Notes: generated from the letters alone by a model not told the origin. DNA of 64,000 nucleotides from CAVQCJ01 sp963711005 (GCA_963711005.1 CAVQCJ010000004.1:558001-622000); one strand, 5' to 3'; shown: positions 36,540-45,496, counted from the first letter of the stretch. Program-made: numbers and translations.

Positions 36540-36680
36540 GGCGCGACGTTACGGCCGCGGCGCTCCTGAGTCACGTCCACCCTCTCCACGCGCGCGGTGT
36601 CATACCAAGGATGCCCCACCAGATCTGGCGACCTGCGGCGTGCGGTGGAACAGGCGCGTGGAACAGCGATGCCAACGTGC

Positions 36681-37478
36681 TCAACGGCGGACGGTGACCG
36701 AGACGTCGGCGGCGCCGGTCGATGAGAAGACGGCCGCAACGGTGTCACCACGTTCGAGCGGGACCGCCGCGGTCAGGCCACCGGTGATGACGAGCGTGCC
36801 GGCCTCGACCGCCTGCCCGCGCTCGGCCAGCCGGGCGGCCAGCCAGGCCAGCCCCGCGGCCGGGTGGCCGCCGGCGTCGGCGCCGGTCCCCGAACCGCAC
36901 GCGGCTCCGTTGCGCGCCAACGTCACCGACACTGCCGCCAGGTCGTCCATCGGCAGCGCGGGGCCGACGACCACCCAGGCGGCCGACGAGCCGTCGGCGG
37001 TGTTGTCCTCGATCCGGAACCGGTAGCCGGTCCACACCGAGTCGACGACCTCCAGGCACGCCACGGCCTCGGAGCACGCGGCCAGCGCCTCGTCCGGCAA
37101 CACGGCTCCGGAGAGCTGTCGGCCCAGCCGCAGCCCGATCTCCGGCTCGACCCGGGGCTGCAGCGCACGACCGCCCACGACAGCTCCGGACCCCAGCAGC
37201 ATCGCGTCGGTGAGCGGTCCGAAGTTGGGCTCGGCGACACCCATCTGCACGCGCATCACCTCGGACGTGTAGCCGAGCTTCCAGCCGACCACCTGCTCTC
37301 CGCGGGCCAGTCGCAGGGTGGTCCCCGCGGCCTGCACGGCGTACGCCTGCGCCATCGTCAGCGGGTACGAGTCCGTGAGCGGCGGCAGCGTCCGCCCCTC
37401 GGCGCGCGCCTCCTGGATCACGGACGCGAGTGCTACCGGGTGAGGGGGGCCCGGCGGCTCCGCGTGCTCGTGGGTCAG
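36681..37478 (-). CDS. 2-keto-4-pentenoate hydratase family protein (copy 3)
   Basis: Third paralogue of this family in the region, with AQAYAVQAAG, GWKLGYTSEVMRVQMGV, QPRVEPEIGLRLGRQL and LEVVDSVWTGYRF. A start is not obvious: GTG 37421 would give 246 residues and cut into the first helix, while CTG 37478 overlaps the upstream TGA as CTGA, giving 265 residues, close to the 261-262 of the other copies. I therefore extend to 37478, with low certainty for the start. It follows the zinc-ribbon gene and the Rieske hydroxylase gene in one operon. Confidence 0.8.
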   Translation of the reverse strand: MTHEHAEPPGPPHPVALASVIQEARAEGRTLPPLTDSYPLTMAQAYAVQAAGTTLRLARGEQVVGWKLGYTSEVMRVQMGVAEPNFGPLTDAMLLGSGAVVGGRALQPRVEPEIGLRLGRQLSGAVLPDEALAACSEAVACLEVVDSVWTGYRFRIEDNTADGSSAAWVVVGPALPMDDLAAVSVTLARNGAACGSGTGADAGGHPAAGLAWLAARLAERGQAVEAGTLVITGGLTAAVPLERGDTVAAVFSSTGAADVSVTVRR

Positions 37479-37762
37479 TGCTCGGCCTCGTGCCCGACCA
37501 CGCGGTCGGCCAGCACGATGTCGCCCGACCACCCGCAGGCCCCGCAGAAGCAGACGAACACCCGGTCGGCGGCCACCCAGTACTCGGTGGCGATCCCGCG
37601 CCCGCCGTCGGTCAGGGACAGCGCAGCGGCGCACCCCGGGCAGAACTTCGGGGCGTCCCGCCGGTGCCGCTCGGCGTCCTGCGGGAACCAGCCCCGACCG
37701 AGGTCGAGCGGGACCCGCGCCGGTGCGGTGCCCGCCGCGGGACGCTCGCCCAGGGCCGTCAC
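37475..37762 (-). CDS. Small zinc-ribbon-like protein between Rieske hydroxylase and hydratase genes
   Basis: 95 residues, no family recognised. It has two cysteine pairs, CPGC near residue 41 and CFCGACGW near residue 71, that look like a zinc ribbon (or rubredoxin-like iron site). Overlaps by four bases at its start with the Rieske hydroxylase stop make it an operon member. It could be an accessory or electron-transfer subunit of the hydroxylase or of the phosphotransferase. No signal peptide. Confidence 0.72.
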   Translation of the reverse strand: MTALGERPAAGTAPARVPLDLGRGWFPQDAERHRRDAPKFCPGCAAALSLTDGGRGIATEYWVAADRVFVCFCGACGWSGDIVLADRVVGHEAEH

Positions 37763-39009
37763 GAGACGCCGGCCTCCCGGTTCTCCCAGGCCTTGATGTG
37801 CAGCTTCTTGAGCGCGTCAGCCTGCGGGCTGAACTTGGAGGACGCGCCCTCGATGAAGTCGATCGCGAACTTCGGCCCGGCGTCGAACTTGTTCTTCTCG
37901 CACGGCAGGTCGATCCGCTCGTGCTCCTCGCGGACGACGCCGAGCGGGTCCTCCCCGGCCGCCACCTTGGCCATCTCCTGCTTGAACATCCGACGCAGCA
38001 TGGTCACGCCGACGTCGGAGCGGCCCAGGTGCTCGACAGTGCGGTCCGTGATCGGACCCTGGGTGACCCAGGCCATCATGTCCTGGCCCTCGACGTAGTC
38101 CGTGCGGTGCCGTCCCTCCTCGTCGAAGACCGGGATCTTGTAGTCCGGCACCACGGGCTGCTCCGGGTACTCGACGCCGACCGGCGCGTGCACCGTGTAG
38201 AGCATGAACCGGGTCGTCGTCCGGTCGATCGGCACCCGGATCTGCATCTGCTCGATGTTCGCGCCGCCGACCCGCATGTTGTACGGGAACACGAGCGGGT
38301 GCCCGACCTTCCAGTCGTCGTCCTCCTCGGAGGCGCCCTCCACGACGCGGCGCTTGATGATCCCCCAGTCGAAGACGTCGAAGCCGACCTTCACGTGCTT
38401 CTTGGCGAACGACGCCGGGGCGTCGAAGCCACCGTGCCTGGCCATGAACTGGAAGTACCGCCCGTGCAGGAACTCGACGTGGTGCGGGTCGACCGCGTTC
38501 TCCATGATCTGGACGAAGTTGCAGGGCAGGTCGGTCCACCCGATGTCCCGGACACCGTCCATGACGAACACGTCGAAGCGCGGCAGCAGCGGGGCGGGCT
38601 CGGGTCCGACGTACGCCCAGACCAGCCCGCCCAGCTCCTGCGCCCGGCCGGCCTTCACCCGGACCCGGTCGCGGAAGTTCGTGTCGTCCCGCTCGGCCGG
38701 CTGCTCGAGGCAGTCGCCGTCGAGCCCGAAGTACCAGCCGTGGTAGGGGCAGCGGATGCCGTCGGACTCCACGACCCCGTACGCCAGCGACGCGCGCCGG
38801 TGCGGGCAGGCCTCCGGCACGATCCCGTACCTCCCGTCCGCCGTCTTGTAGACGGCGAACTCCTCGCCGAGCAGCCGGGTCTTCTTGACCGGGAACTCCT
38901 CGAGCTCGCGGGTGAACGCCACGGGGTACCAGTAGCGGCGCAGCAGCTCGCCCATCGGCGTGCCGGGGGCGACGTCGGTGAGCTCGTCGTTCTGCTCTGC
39001 GGTCAGCAT
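37759..39009 (-). CDS. Rieske non-haem iron aromatic ring hydroxylase, oxygenase component
   Basis: 416 residues. The Rieske cluster is bound by Cys68/His70 (EACPHRRASL) and Cys87/His90 (RCPYHGWYF). The mononuclear iron site is in MENAVDPHHVEFLHGRY: Asp174 as the bridge, His177 and His182 as ligands. The protein is of the phthalate-dioxygenase/phenoxybenzoate-dioxygenase type, which work as homo-oligomers without a beta subunit and with a flavin/[2Fe-2S] reductase, matching the reductase at 46.1 kb. It lies directly behind the two phosphotransferase genes on the same strand. Confidence 0.92.
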   Translation of the reverse strand: MLTAEQNDELTDVAPGTPMGELLRRYWYPVAFTRELEEFPVKKTRLLGEEFAVYKTADGRYGIVPEACPHRRASLAYGVVESDGIRCPYHGWYFGLDGDCLEQPAERDDTNFRDRVRVKAGRAQELGGLVWAYVGPEPAPLLPRFDVFVMDGVRDIGWTDLPCNFVQIMENAVDPHHVEFLHGRYFQFMARHGGFDAPASFAKKHVKVGFDVFDWGIIKRRVVEGASEEDDDWKVGHPLVFPYNMRVGGANIEQMQIRVPIDRTTTRFMLYTVHAPVGVEYPEQPVVPDYKIPVFDEEGRHRTDYVEGQDMMAWVTQGPITDRTVEHLGRSDVGVTMLRRMFKQEMAKVAAGEDPLGVVREEHERIDLPCEKNKFDAGPKFAIDFIEGASSKFSPQADALKKLHIKAWENREAGVS

Positions 39010-39048
39010 GCGTACTCCCGTTGGTCGTTGACGTGCACGGTGTCCGAG

Positions 39049-40857
39049 TCAGTCCAGGACGGTGACCGTGCCGGTGTTCCCGTCGACCCGCACCCGTTGG
39101 CCGGTCTTGATGTTCTTGGTGGCGAACGCGGTGCCGGTGACGGCGGGCAGCCCGTACTCGCGGCACACGATGGCGGCGTGGCTCATGATCCCGCCGACGT
39201 CGGTCACCGTCGCCGCGATCTTGCCGAACACCGGCGCCCACGACGGGGCCGTCAGCGGGGCGACCAGGATCTCGCCCTCCTGCAGGTCGCCGATGCCGTC
39301 GGCGGACAGGATCACCCGGGCCGGACCTTCGGCCAACCCCGGTGACGCCGCGAACCCGGTCAGCGTGCCGTCCTCGGCCGCGCCGCCGAGCCACTGCTTC
39401 ACGCTCTCCGAGGTGACGCCCCAGAGCATGACCGTGAACGGCTCGGTGATGACCTCGGGCGGGACGCCGAGCGCCGGCGGCGGCGACCACTGCCGCAGCG
39501 CGTCCATGATCGCCTGCCGGCGCGCGATCTCCGCCGGCCAGTACTTCGGCCCGCGGGACGGCACCCCGACCGCCCAGCCGTGGTACATGTCGAACAGCGC
39601 GACCGGCACCTCGTTGCGGCCGAGCAGGAAGATGTCGTCGGAGGCGCCCCAGAAGCCCTCCTTGGCGAAGATGCCACCGAGCTCGCGCATCTTCCGCCAG
39701 ATGATGGAGTGGCCCCAGTGCTCCACGTAGAAGTTGTGGTTCTCGACGTACGGGAACACCGTGCGGGCCAGGCCCAGCTTGCCCTGGAAGGTCGCGCGGT
39801 CCTCGTCGTTCTCGATGAGCTCGGAGTACTCGGCGACGATGCGGTCGCGCTCGGCCTCGACGGCCTCGATCGGCCGCTCCAGCGACTCGCCGCGGCGCAC
39901 CTTGGCGACGTACCCGTTGATGAACCCGAGCGGGATGTCCAGGTTCTCCGCCCACACCTTGTCGGAGTGGTAGAAGCCGCTGCCCGCGGAGAAGTTGAAC
40001 CACGGCTGCTTCGCCGCGTCCCAGGCCTGCACCCACTGCGCACCGGCGCCGTCGTCCTTGAGCCGGGCGACGACCTCGGCCGCCGGGCCGTCGAGCCGGG
40101 CGTCGATCCCGAGCTCGACCGCCAGCTTCGCGAGCTTCTTGAGCTCCTCGTCGGGCTGGAACAGGTCCACGTGGATGCCGGCGACCATCTTGGCGATCGA
40201 CTGGTCCGGGATGCTCGGGAAGATCTGCTTGCAGAACCCGAAGAAGTCCAGGTAGGCGGCGTAGCCCAGGTTGAGGAACTCGAAGTGGTAGTTCCACAGC
40301 TTGAGCGTCAGGTCGATGAGCCGGTTGTACTCCGACAGCAGCCCGTAGCCGCTGCCCACGCCGCGGCCCTCGGTCAGCACCGCCATGTCCTCGCGGTCCG
40401 GCAGCGCGTGGAAGTCGATCGACTCCAGCTCGTCGATAAGCGTGCGCACCTTCGGCAGCCACGCGGCGTACAGCGCGTCCCAGTTCTGGAAGTAGTAGCC
40501 AGCGCGCTCCATGAACTCCGGGACCCGCGCACCGATCTCCTCCGGGTCGGTGACCCCGACCGGTGTGAGGTACATGTACCCGTTGAGGAAGCGCAGGTCG
40601 ACGCCCAGCGCCGGCGGGATGATGTAGTGCCGGGTGTTGTACTGCGAGAGCACGATGATCGCGAACTCCAGGATCGTCGCGTCCCACGGCGGGATCACCT
40701 CCGGGGTGTGCACCCCGTCCATGAACCAGAACGCCCCGTCCTCGTACTCGCGCCGGTCCTCGCTGAAGACGCTCGAGTAGGCGTACAGCTCCTCCCACCC
40801 CTCGGCACCGGGCGGAGTGGTCATCTCGAACGGGCTGGGGAACCGCTGCTCCGCCAT
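39049..40857 (-). CDS. Phenylphosphate-synthase-like phosphotransferase, phosphohistidine subunit
   Basis: 602 residues. The C-terminus is the swivelling phosphohistidine domain of PEP synthase/PPDK: ATVTDVGGIMSHAAIVCREY with the catalytic His at about residue 560, followed by GLPAVTGTAFATKNIKTGQR. The first ~480 residues are a large helical, aromatic-rich domain with no ATP-grasp fold. Size and layout equal the ~70 kDa subunit of phenylphosphate synthase (Thauera PpsA) and of CreH. Together with the next gene it would transfer the beta-phosphate of ATP to a phenolic hydroxyl. A rifampicin-phosphotransferase-like role is an alternative, but catabolic neighbours favour a phenol-type substrate. 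Confidence 0.85.
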   Translation of the reverse strand: MAEQRFPSPFEMTTPPGAEGWEELYAYSSVFSEDRREYEDGAFWFMDGVHTPEVIPPWDATILEFAIIVLSQYNTRHYIIPPALGVDLRFLNGYMYLTPVGVTDPEEIGARVPEFMERAGYYFQNWDALYAAWLPKVRTLIDELESIDFHALPDREDMAVLTEGRGVGSGYGLLSEYNRLIDLTLKLWNYHFEFLNLGYAAYLDFFGFCKQIFPSIPDQSIAKMVAGIHVDLFQPDEELKKLAKLAVELGIDARLDGPAAEVVARLKDDGAGAQWVQAWDAAKQPWFNFSAGSGFYHSDKVWAENLDIPLGFINGYVAKVRRGESLERPIEAVEAERDRIVAEYSELIENDEDRATFQGKLGLARTVFPYVENHNFYVEHWGHSIIWRKMRELGGIFAKEGFWGASDDIFLLGRNEVPVALFDMYHGWAVGVPSRGPKYWPAEIARRQAIMDALRQWSPPPALGVPPEVITEPFTVMLWGVTSESVKQWLGGAAEDGTLTGFAASPGLAEGPARVILSADGIGDLQEGEILVAPLTAPSWAPVFGKIAATVTDVGGIMSHAAIVCREYGLPAVTGTAFATKNIKTGQRVRVDGNTGTVTVLD

Positions 40858-40921
40858 TGGAGTCCTCCTGGGAGACCGTGCCGATGTCCCGAGCCGGGGG
40901 GCGCGGGACGGGGAGGTACGA

Positions 40922-42007
40922 CTAGCCGGGCGTGCTGCCTGCGCGGCCCGTCACCGGGGCCACGAGGGTGTTGACCATGCTGGTGAGGTAGTCCTCGCCG
41001 CGCCGCGCGGCCGGGATCTTGGGCTTGCGGCTCCAGACCGTCTCGGGCCGGCTCTGCAGCAGCAGCACGTTGTCCGGGCCGGGCAGGTGCGCGTCCAGGG
41101 CCCACTCGACGTCCTGCGGGCACCCGTAGTGCTTCTCCGCGCGCCGAGCCAGCGCCGCCACCGCGCGTACCTCGTCGTCGGTGAGGCTGGGCACCGAACG
41201 GCGCTCGTCGTCGACGGGCATCGGCTCGACGTGGTCGTGCTCGGTCAGCCGGAACTCGGTCTCCTTCGCCGAGATCGTGCGGCCGTGCACCTCGCCGATC
41301 ACCTTGTCCACCAGGAAGTTGTCCGGCGTGACCGCGCCGCTGACGACGGCCTCGCCGAACCCCCAGCTGGCGTCGATCGCCACCTGCGAGCGGTCACCGT
41401 TGAGCGGGTTCAGCGTGAACGCGACGCCGGCGGACTTCGGCAGCACCATCTTCTGCACCGCGACCGCCATCGCGGCGGCCGCGTCGGTGTAGCCCATCAC
41501 CCGGCGGTACGAGATCGCGCGGTCGGTGTACAGGCTCGCCCAGCACTGCCGCACACCCTGCAGCACGTCCTCCGCGCCGCGGACCCACAGGTACGTGTCG
41601 TGCTCGCCGGCGAAGCTTGCGTCCGGCTGGTCCTCGCACGTCGCGGACGAGCGGACCGCCACCGGGACGTCGTCGGTGCCGCACAGGGTGCACAGGTCGG
41701 CGTACGCCTCGACGATGGAGGTGTACAGCCCGGACGGGATGGACGCCGCCAGGATCAGCTCACGGGCGCGCCACCCGGCGGCCGAGATCGAGTCGGTGTC
41801 CGCGGGGTCCATCGTCGCCATGAGCTCGGCCAGCTGCGGCTCGAGGCCGGCGTGCCCGAGCGTCCAGCGGAAGGCGTTGGCGCTCACCGCGAACCCCGGG
41901 GGGACCGGCAGACCCGCGGCGGTGAGCGTCACCAGGCTGGCGATCTTGCCGCCCAGCGACTCGCAGTCCTTGAGCTGGCAGTCTTCGAACCGCAAGACGT
42001 AACCCAT
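40922..42007 (-). CDS. Phenylphosphate-synthase-like phosphotransferase, ATP-binding subunit
   Basis: 361 residues, the N-terminal half of a PEP synthase as a separate protein: SLGGKIASLVTLTAAGLPVP near the start, the nucleotide-binding VAVRSSATCEDQPDASFAGE, and the late VEWALDAH and VLLLQSRPETVW stretches. No phosphohistidine domain. The ~40 kDa size matches PpsB/CreI. ATG 42007 is preferred over 42028 because GAAGGG precedes it. The gap to the His-domain gene is 64 bases. It is the first gene of the operon and is divergent from the second IclR gene. Confidence 0.86.
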   Translation of the reverse strand: MGYVLRFEDCQLKDCESLGGKIASLVTLTAAGLPVPPGFAVSANAFRWTLGHAGLEPQLAELMATMDPADTDSISAAGWRARELILAASIPSGLYTSIVEAYADLCTLCGTDDVPVAVRSSATCEDQPDASFAGEHDTYLWVRGAEDVLQGVRQCWASLYTDRAISYRRVMGYTDAAAAMAVAVQKMVLPKSAGVAFTLNPLNGDRSQVAIDASWGFGEAVVSGAVTPDNFLVDKVIGEVHGRTISAKETEFRLTEHDHVEPMPVDDERRSVPSLTDDEVRAVAALARRAEKHYGCPQDVEWALDAHLPGPDNVLLLQSRPETVWSRKPKIPAARRGEDYLTSMVNTLVAPVTGRAGSTPG

Positions 42008-42099
42008 GCAGGACCCTTCGGCCATCACCCGGTCGTCACGCCCCTGACCCGGGCGTGTGCCGCGAGACTAGGTTGCGGCGGCGCCGGCCGTAAGTGCGG

Positions 42100-42116
42100 A
42101 TCCCGCAGAGCGGAAC
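42100..42116 (+). promoter_or_regulatory. Candidate IclR operator, site B1
   Basis: ATCCCGCAGAGCGGAAC lies between the divergent phosphotransferase and IclR 2 genes. It shares TCCC, the 9-mer GAGCGGAAC and the 17-base layout with a site at 46025-46041. Confidence 0.5.
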
Positions 42117-42136
42117 ATCGTCGTACAGTGGGCCGG

Positions 42137-42940
42137 GTGGCCGGCGATCCTGGGCGCGACACCGAGCTGCTCGGGTCCGTCCGAAACGCCGCCCGCGTGC
42201 TGCGGGCGTTCTCCAACGCCGACCAGGAGCTCGGCGTCACCGAGCTGGCGCGCCGGCTCGGGATCGGCAAGAGCACGGTCCACCGCATCGTCACCACGCT
42301 CACGGCGGAGCGGCTCCTCGAACGCGGCCGCGAGCGCGGCAGCTACCGGCTGGGGCTCGCGCTGTACGAGCTCGGCACCACCGTCACCGAGCATGTCGAC
42401 CTGCACCAGGCCGCGCTGCCGGTCCTCACGACGCTGCGGCACGCCACCGGCGAGATGGTGCACGTCGCCGTGCTGGACGGTCTCGAGGTGGTCTACGTCG
42501 AGCGGCTCGAGAGCCACAACATGCTGCCGATCTTCCGGCGGGTCGGGCACCGGCTGCCGGCCACCAGGACGTCCTCGGGGAAAGTGCTGCTGGCGGCGCT
42601 CCCAGCCGCGGAGCTGGAGCTGCGGCTCACCGACTGGCACCCGGTCCCGGTCACGAGCCGCACGATCCTGGACCGGGACCGGCTCCTGGCCGAGCTCGCC
42701 GACGTCGCCGCGCGCGGGTGGGCGGTCAACGACGAGGAGGGCCACGCCGGGGTGGTCTCGGTCGGTGCGCCGATCCGCGGCTGGGACGGTGAGGTGCTCG
42801 CGGCGATGAGCGTCGTGGGGGAGGCCAGCCGGATGCGCGGCCCCGCGATGCGTCACACCACCGCGCTGCTGCTGGAGTCGGCGGCCGCGGTGTCCCGCCG
42901 GCTCGGCCACCGCCCCGGGCGCGGGCGCCCGGGGCGGTGA
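42137..42940 (+). CDS. IclR-family transcriptional regulator 2
   Basis: 267 residues from GTG 42137 (GTG 42128 is equally possible; neither has a clear ribosome binding site). The winged helix reads ELARRLGIGKSTVHRIVTTL, almost identical to that of regulator 1; the effector domain has RTSSGKVLLAALP and VSVGAPIRGWDGEVLAAMSV. The gene is divergent from the phosphotransferase/Rieske operon, so it is its likely regulator. With such similar recognition helices the two IclR proteins may bind related sites and cross-talk. Confidence 0.9.
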   Translation: MAGDPGRDTELLGSVRNAARVLRAFSNADQELGVTELARRLGIGKSTVHRIVTTLTAERLLERGRERGSYRLGLALYELGTTVTEHVDLHQAALPVLTTLRHATGEMVHVAVLDGLEVVYVERLESHNMLPIFRRVGHRLPATRTSSGKVLLAALPAAELELRLTDWHPVPVTSRTILDRDRLLAELADVAARGWAVNDEEGHAGVVSVGAPIRGWDGEVLAAMSVVGEASRMRGPAMRHTTALLLESAAAVSRRLGHRPGRGRPGR

Positions 42941-42991
42941 CGCTTCAGCAGTCCGGCCGCTGGGGTCCGCGCCGCCGCGCGGCGATCCCCG

Positions 42992-44485
42992 CTAGGACGC
43001 GACGCGGTACAGCCGCAACCGGCTCGGCACGCCCTTGAGCTCGTGCTCGCCGAGGTCCTCGAAGACCAGCCCGCTGCCGGTGACGAGCTCCTTGACGGTC
43101 GAGGACACCACGACCTCGTCGGCACCGGCGCTGGCCGCGACCCGGGCGCCGATGTGCACGGCGATCCCTCCCGTCTGGCCGCCCCTCGTCTCGATCTCGC
43201 CCGTGTGCAGGCCGGCCCGTACCCGGAGCCCGAGCGGCTGCAGCGCCTCGGTGATCGCCTGGGCGCAGAGCACCGCCCTGGCCGGACCGTCGAACGTCGC
43301 CAGGAAGCTGTCCCCGGCCGTGTCGACGACGCGGCCGCGGAACCGGGCGATCAGCGCGCGGACCTTCTCGTCGTGCTGGGCCAGCAGCTGTCGCCACTGC
43401 CGGTCGCCGAGCTCGCTCGCCCGCTGCGTCGAGTCGACGATGTCGGTGAACAGCACGGTGGACAGGACCCGGTCGAACACGGCTTCCTCGTCCTGCACGG
43501 AGTCCAGGAACTCGTCCAGGAACGGCAGCACGTCCGCGGGGTCGTGGTCCGCGCGCGGGGTCTGCGCGAACCGGGCTCCCGCGATGCTGTCGGCCAGGTG
43601 CCGGCCCTCGGCCGTGCTGACCATGCGGCTCAGCCCGGGCTGGACGACCAGCGTCGGGCACTGGATGGCCGGGAGCAGGTGGCGTACGTCCAGGTCCCGC
43701 CCCATCAGCTCCACGGTCAGGGCGGCCCCCGGGCTCAACGACTGCCGGGTCAGCCGGCCGTAACCGCGGACGAACTCCCGGTCACGGGACTTGGACGGGA
43801 ACAGCCAGTCCGCCACCCGCTGGATGAAGTCCGGCGTGCCCCACTGCGCCTCGATGGTGGACAGCCACTGGTCCCACTCGCTGTCGCGCCATCCGAACGG
43901 GTAGTCCGGCGCCCAGCGACCGCGCACCTGGGCCGACCAGGTCACCAGCGCCGAGACCCGTTCCGGGTACGTGGCCGCGAACAGCAGAGCCTGCGCGACC
44001 GAGTCCTCCTGGACGTACAGCACCGCGCGCTCGGAGCCGGCGGCGTCCATCACCGCGCGGATGTCGTCCATCCGCGCGTCCAGCGACGGGATCGCGTCGG
44101 CGTTGACCCCGTCGGAGAGCCCGGTCCCGCGCCGGTCGAACAACAGCAGCCGCGCTCGGGTGCTCAGGCCGCGCAGCAGGCGCGCGGCCGGCGGCCACTC
44201 CCAGACCAGCTCCACGTTCGACATGAAGCTGGACAGGATCGCCACTACGTCCACCGGCCCGTCGCCGACCACCTGGTAGGCGATGTGGACGCCGTCTGTC
44301 GTCTCGGCGTACCGGGTGCGCGGGATCTCCACCGCGTCCCGGGTGCGCGGCCTGGACCACCGGGGGGCGGCGGTGGTCTCCGGCCGCAGTCGTGTGACCG
44401 GGCTCACACGGGCCTGGATCAGCTCCGCGCCGGCTGCTAGCGCGGCGCCCGAGGGGTGGCGCCTGCTGTTCTCGTTCGTCCGCAT
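42992..44485 (-). CDS. Class III adenylate/guanylate cyclase fused to an alpha/beta-hydrolase domain
   Basis: 497 residues from ATG 44485 (upstream in-frame start 44497). Residues about 60-310 are an alpha/beta-hydrolase-like domain (HIAYQVVGDGPVDVVAIL, LLFDRRGTGLSD). Its nucleophile elbow is degenerate: YVQEDSVAQA in place of GxSxG, so it is probably a sensor rather than an enzyme. Residues about 330-495 form a cyclase domain: STVLFTDIVDSTQRASELGD with metal-binding Asp residues, DTAGDSFLATFDGPARA, and GLHTGEIE. Such fusions are common in actinobacteria. Makes cAMP or cGMP in response to an unknown signal. Confidence 0.88.
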   Translation of the reverse strand: MRTNENSRRHPSGAALAAGAELIQARVSPVTRLRPETTAAPRWSRPRTRDAVEIPRTRYAETTDGVHIAYQVVGDGPVDVVAILSSFMSNVELVWEWPPAARLLRGLSTRARLLLFDRRGTGLSDGVNADAIPSLDARMDDIRAVMDAAGSERAVLYVQEDSVAQALLFAATYPERVSALVTWSAQVRGRWAPDYPFGWRDSEWDQWLSTIEAQWGTPDFIQRVADWLFPSKSRDREFVRGYGRLTRQSLSPGAALTVELMGRDLDVRHLLPAIQCPTLVVQPGLSRMVSTAEGRHLADSIAGARFAQTPRADHDPADVLPFLDEFLDSVQDEEAVFDRVLSTVLFTDIVDSTQRASELGDRQWRQLLAQHDEKVRALIARFRGRVVDTAGDSFLATFDGPARAVLCAQAITEALQPLGLRVRAGLHTGEIETRGGQTGGIAVHIGARVAASAGADEVVVSSTVKELVTGSGLVFEDLGEHELKGVPSRLRLYRVAS

Positions 44486-44554
44486 GCCCGGGACCAACGC
44501 GGCCGGTCCACGCCTTGTTCACCGCCGTCCACGATGTGGACAGACCTGGCGGGT

Positions 44555-44797
44555 TCAGTCGCCGGCGGCCCGCAGCTCGGCCGCGCGCCGACGAGCCTCG
44601 ACCTCGTCGCCGCGGGCCACGTCGGCGGGCACCCCGCCGATGCCCCAGGCCTGCGGCGGGAACTGCGTGATGTACGTCCGCACCCGCTCGACCGGGGTGT
44701 CCAGCACCTCGGCGACCAAGGCGGCCACCCGCTCGTGCAGCTCGCGGATCAGCTGCGGGTCACGGCCCTCCATGAGGTCGATCCGGACCAGGGGCAT
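44555..44797 (-). CDS. 4-oxalocrotonate tautomerase family protein
   Basis: 80 residues starting MPLVRIDLMEG; Pro after the removed Met is the catalytic N-terminal proline. The middle ERVRTYITQFPPQAWGIGG matches the tautomerase fold with the Arg and aromatic residues. In meta-cleavage pathways this enzyme converts the enol of 4-oxalocrotonate into its keto form before decarboxylation. It lies 7-10 kb from the ring-cleavage genes but still in the accessory region, upstream neighbours being a HAD hydrolase and a SnoaL-like gene on the same strand. Confidence 0.88.
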   Translation of the reverse strand: MPLVRIDLMEGRDPQLIRELHERVAALVAEVLDTPVERVRTYITQFPPQAWGIGGVPADVARGDEVEARRRAAELRAAGD

Positions 44798-44815
44798 GGC
44801 GGTCTCCTTCGTCCG

Positions 44816-45496
44816 TCAGGCGGCGCGAGCCGCGACACCGAGCAGCGAACGAGCCCGGTCGAACGCCGACTCCGGATCCTCGTACAGCACGGGCACGACC
44901 TGCATCCCCGCGGCGCGGCCGCCGTCGAGGTTCCACGGCATGTCGTCGAGGAAGACGATCCGTGCCGCCGGCACGCCCAGGGCCTCCACCGCGCCGGCGT
45001 ACGCGCGCGGGTCGGGCTTGAGCACGCCGGTGACCGAGCCGTCGACGACGACGTCGAACCCGCCGAGCCAGTCCTGGTCGGCCACCCACGCCGCGCCGTG
45101 GAACGCCTCGAGGTCGTTGGTGAGCGCGCCGACCGGCAGCCCGGCCGACCGCGCGTCGTGCATCAGCCGCAGCGCACCTTCGCGCAGCCACTCGCCCCTC
45201 GGACGCTCGTACATGGCCGTCATCAGGTCGCGGGTGTCCCAGGCCCGGCCGAGCGCGCGGCCGATCGCCGCCGACCGGATCGACCAGTACTCGCGCTCGC
45301 CCACCTCGTGGCGCAGCATCTGCTGCCACAGCTCGTCGCGCGGGCTGCCGACGCCGCCGTACGCGCCGACCTCCGCCCGCACCGCCGGCTCGCGCTCGGC
45401 GAGCAGCGCGACGAGCTCGACGCCGTGGCGCAGGACGACGCCGCCGAGGTCGAGCAGGAGCGCGGCGGCCGGCGCCTCAGGTGGCGGCATAGCCAC
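44816..45496 (-). CDS. HAD-family hydrolase
   Basis: 226 residues. Motif I is ALLLDLGGVVLRHG (Asp nucleophile, DLGGV form as in YihX-like phosphatases), motif II VGALTNDLE, motif III with Lys in GVLKPDPRAY, and motif IV IVFLDDMPWN. Likely a sugar-phosphate or small-molecule phosphatase. It is 18 bases upstream of the tautomerase gene and overlaps the SnoaL-like gene, so the three may be one transcript. In an aryl-phosphate pathway it is a second, weaker candidate for the phosphatase. Confidence 0.83.
   Translation of the reverse strand: MAMPPPEAPAAALLLDLGGVVLRHGVELVALLAEREPAVRAEVGAYGGVGSPRDELWQQMLRHEVGEREYWSIRSAAIGRALGRAWDTRDLMTAMYERPRGEWLREGALRLMHDARSAGLPVGALTNDLEAFHGAAWVADQDWLGGFDVVVDGSVTGVLKPDPRAYAGAVEALGVPAARIVFLDDMPWNLDGGRAAGMQVVPVLYEDPESAFDRARSLLGVAARAA

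Noticed and set aside
37012..37020. A further copy of the operator-like ATCCGGAAC
   Set aside because: It lies in the middle of the copy 3 hydratase coding sequence (Phe-Arg-Ile-Glu codons) and is probably chance; it shows that the 9-mer alone is not specific.
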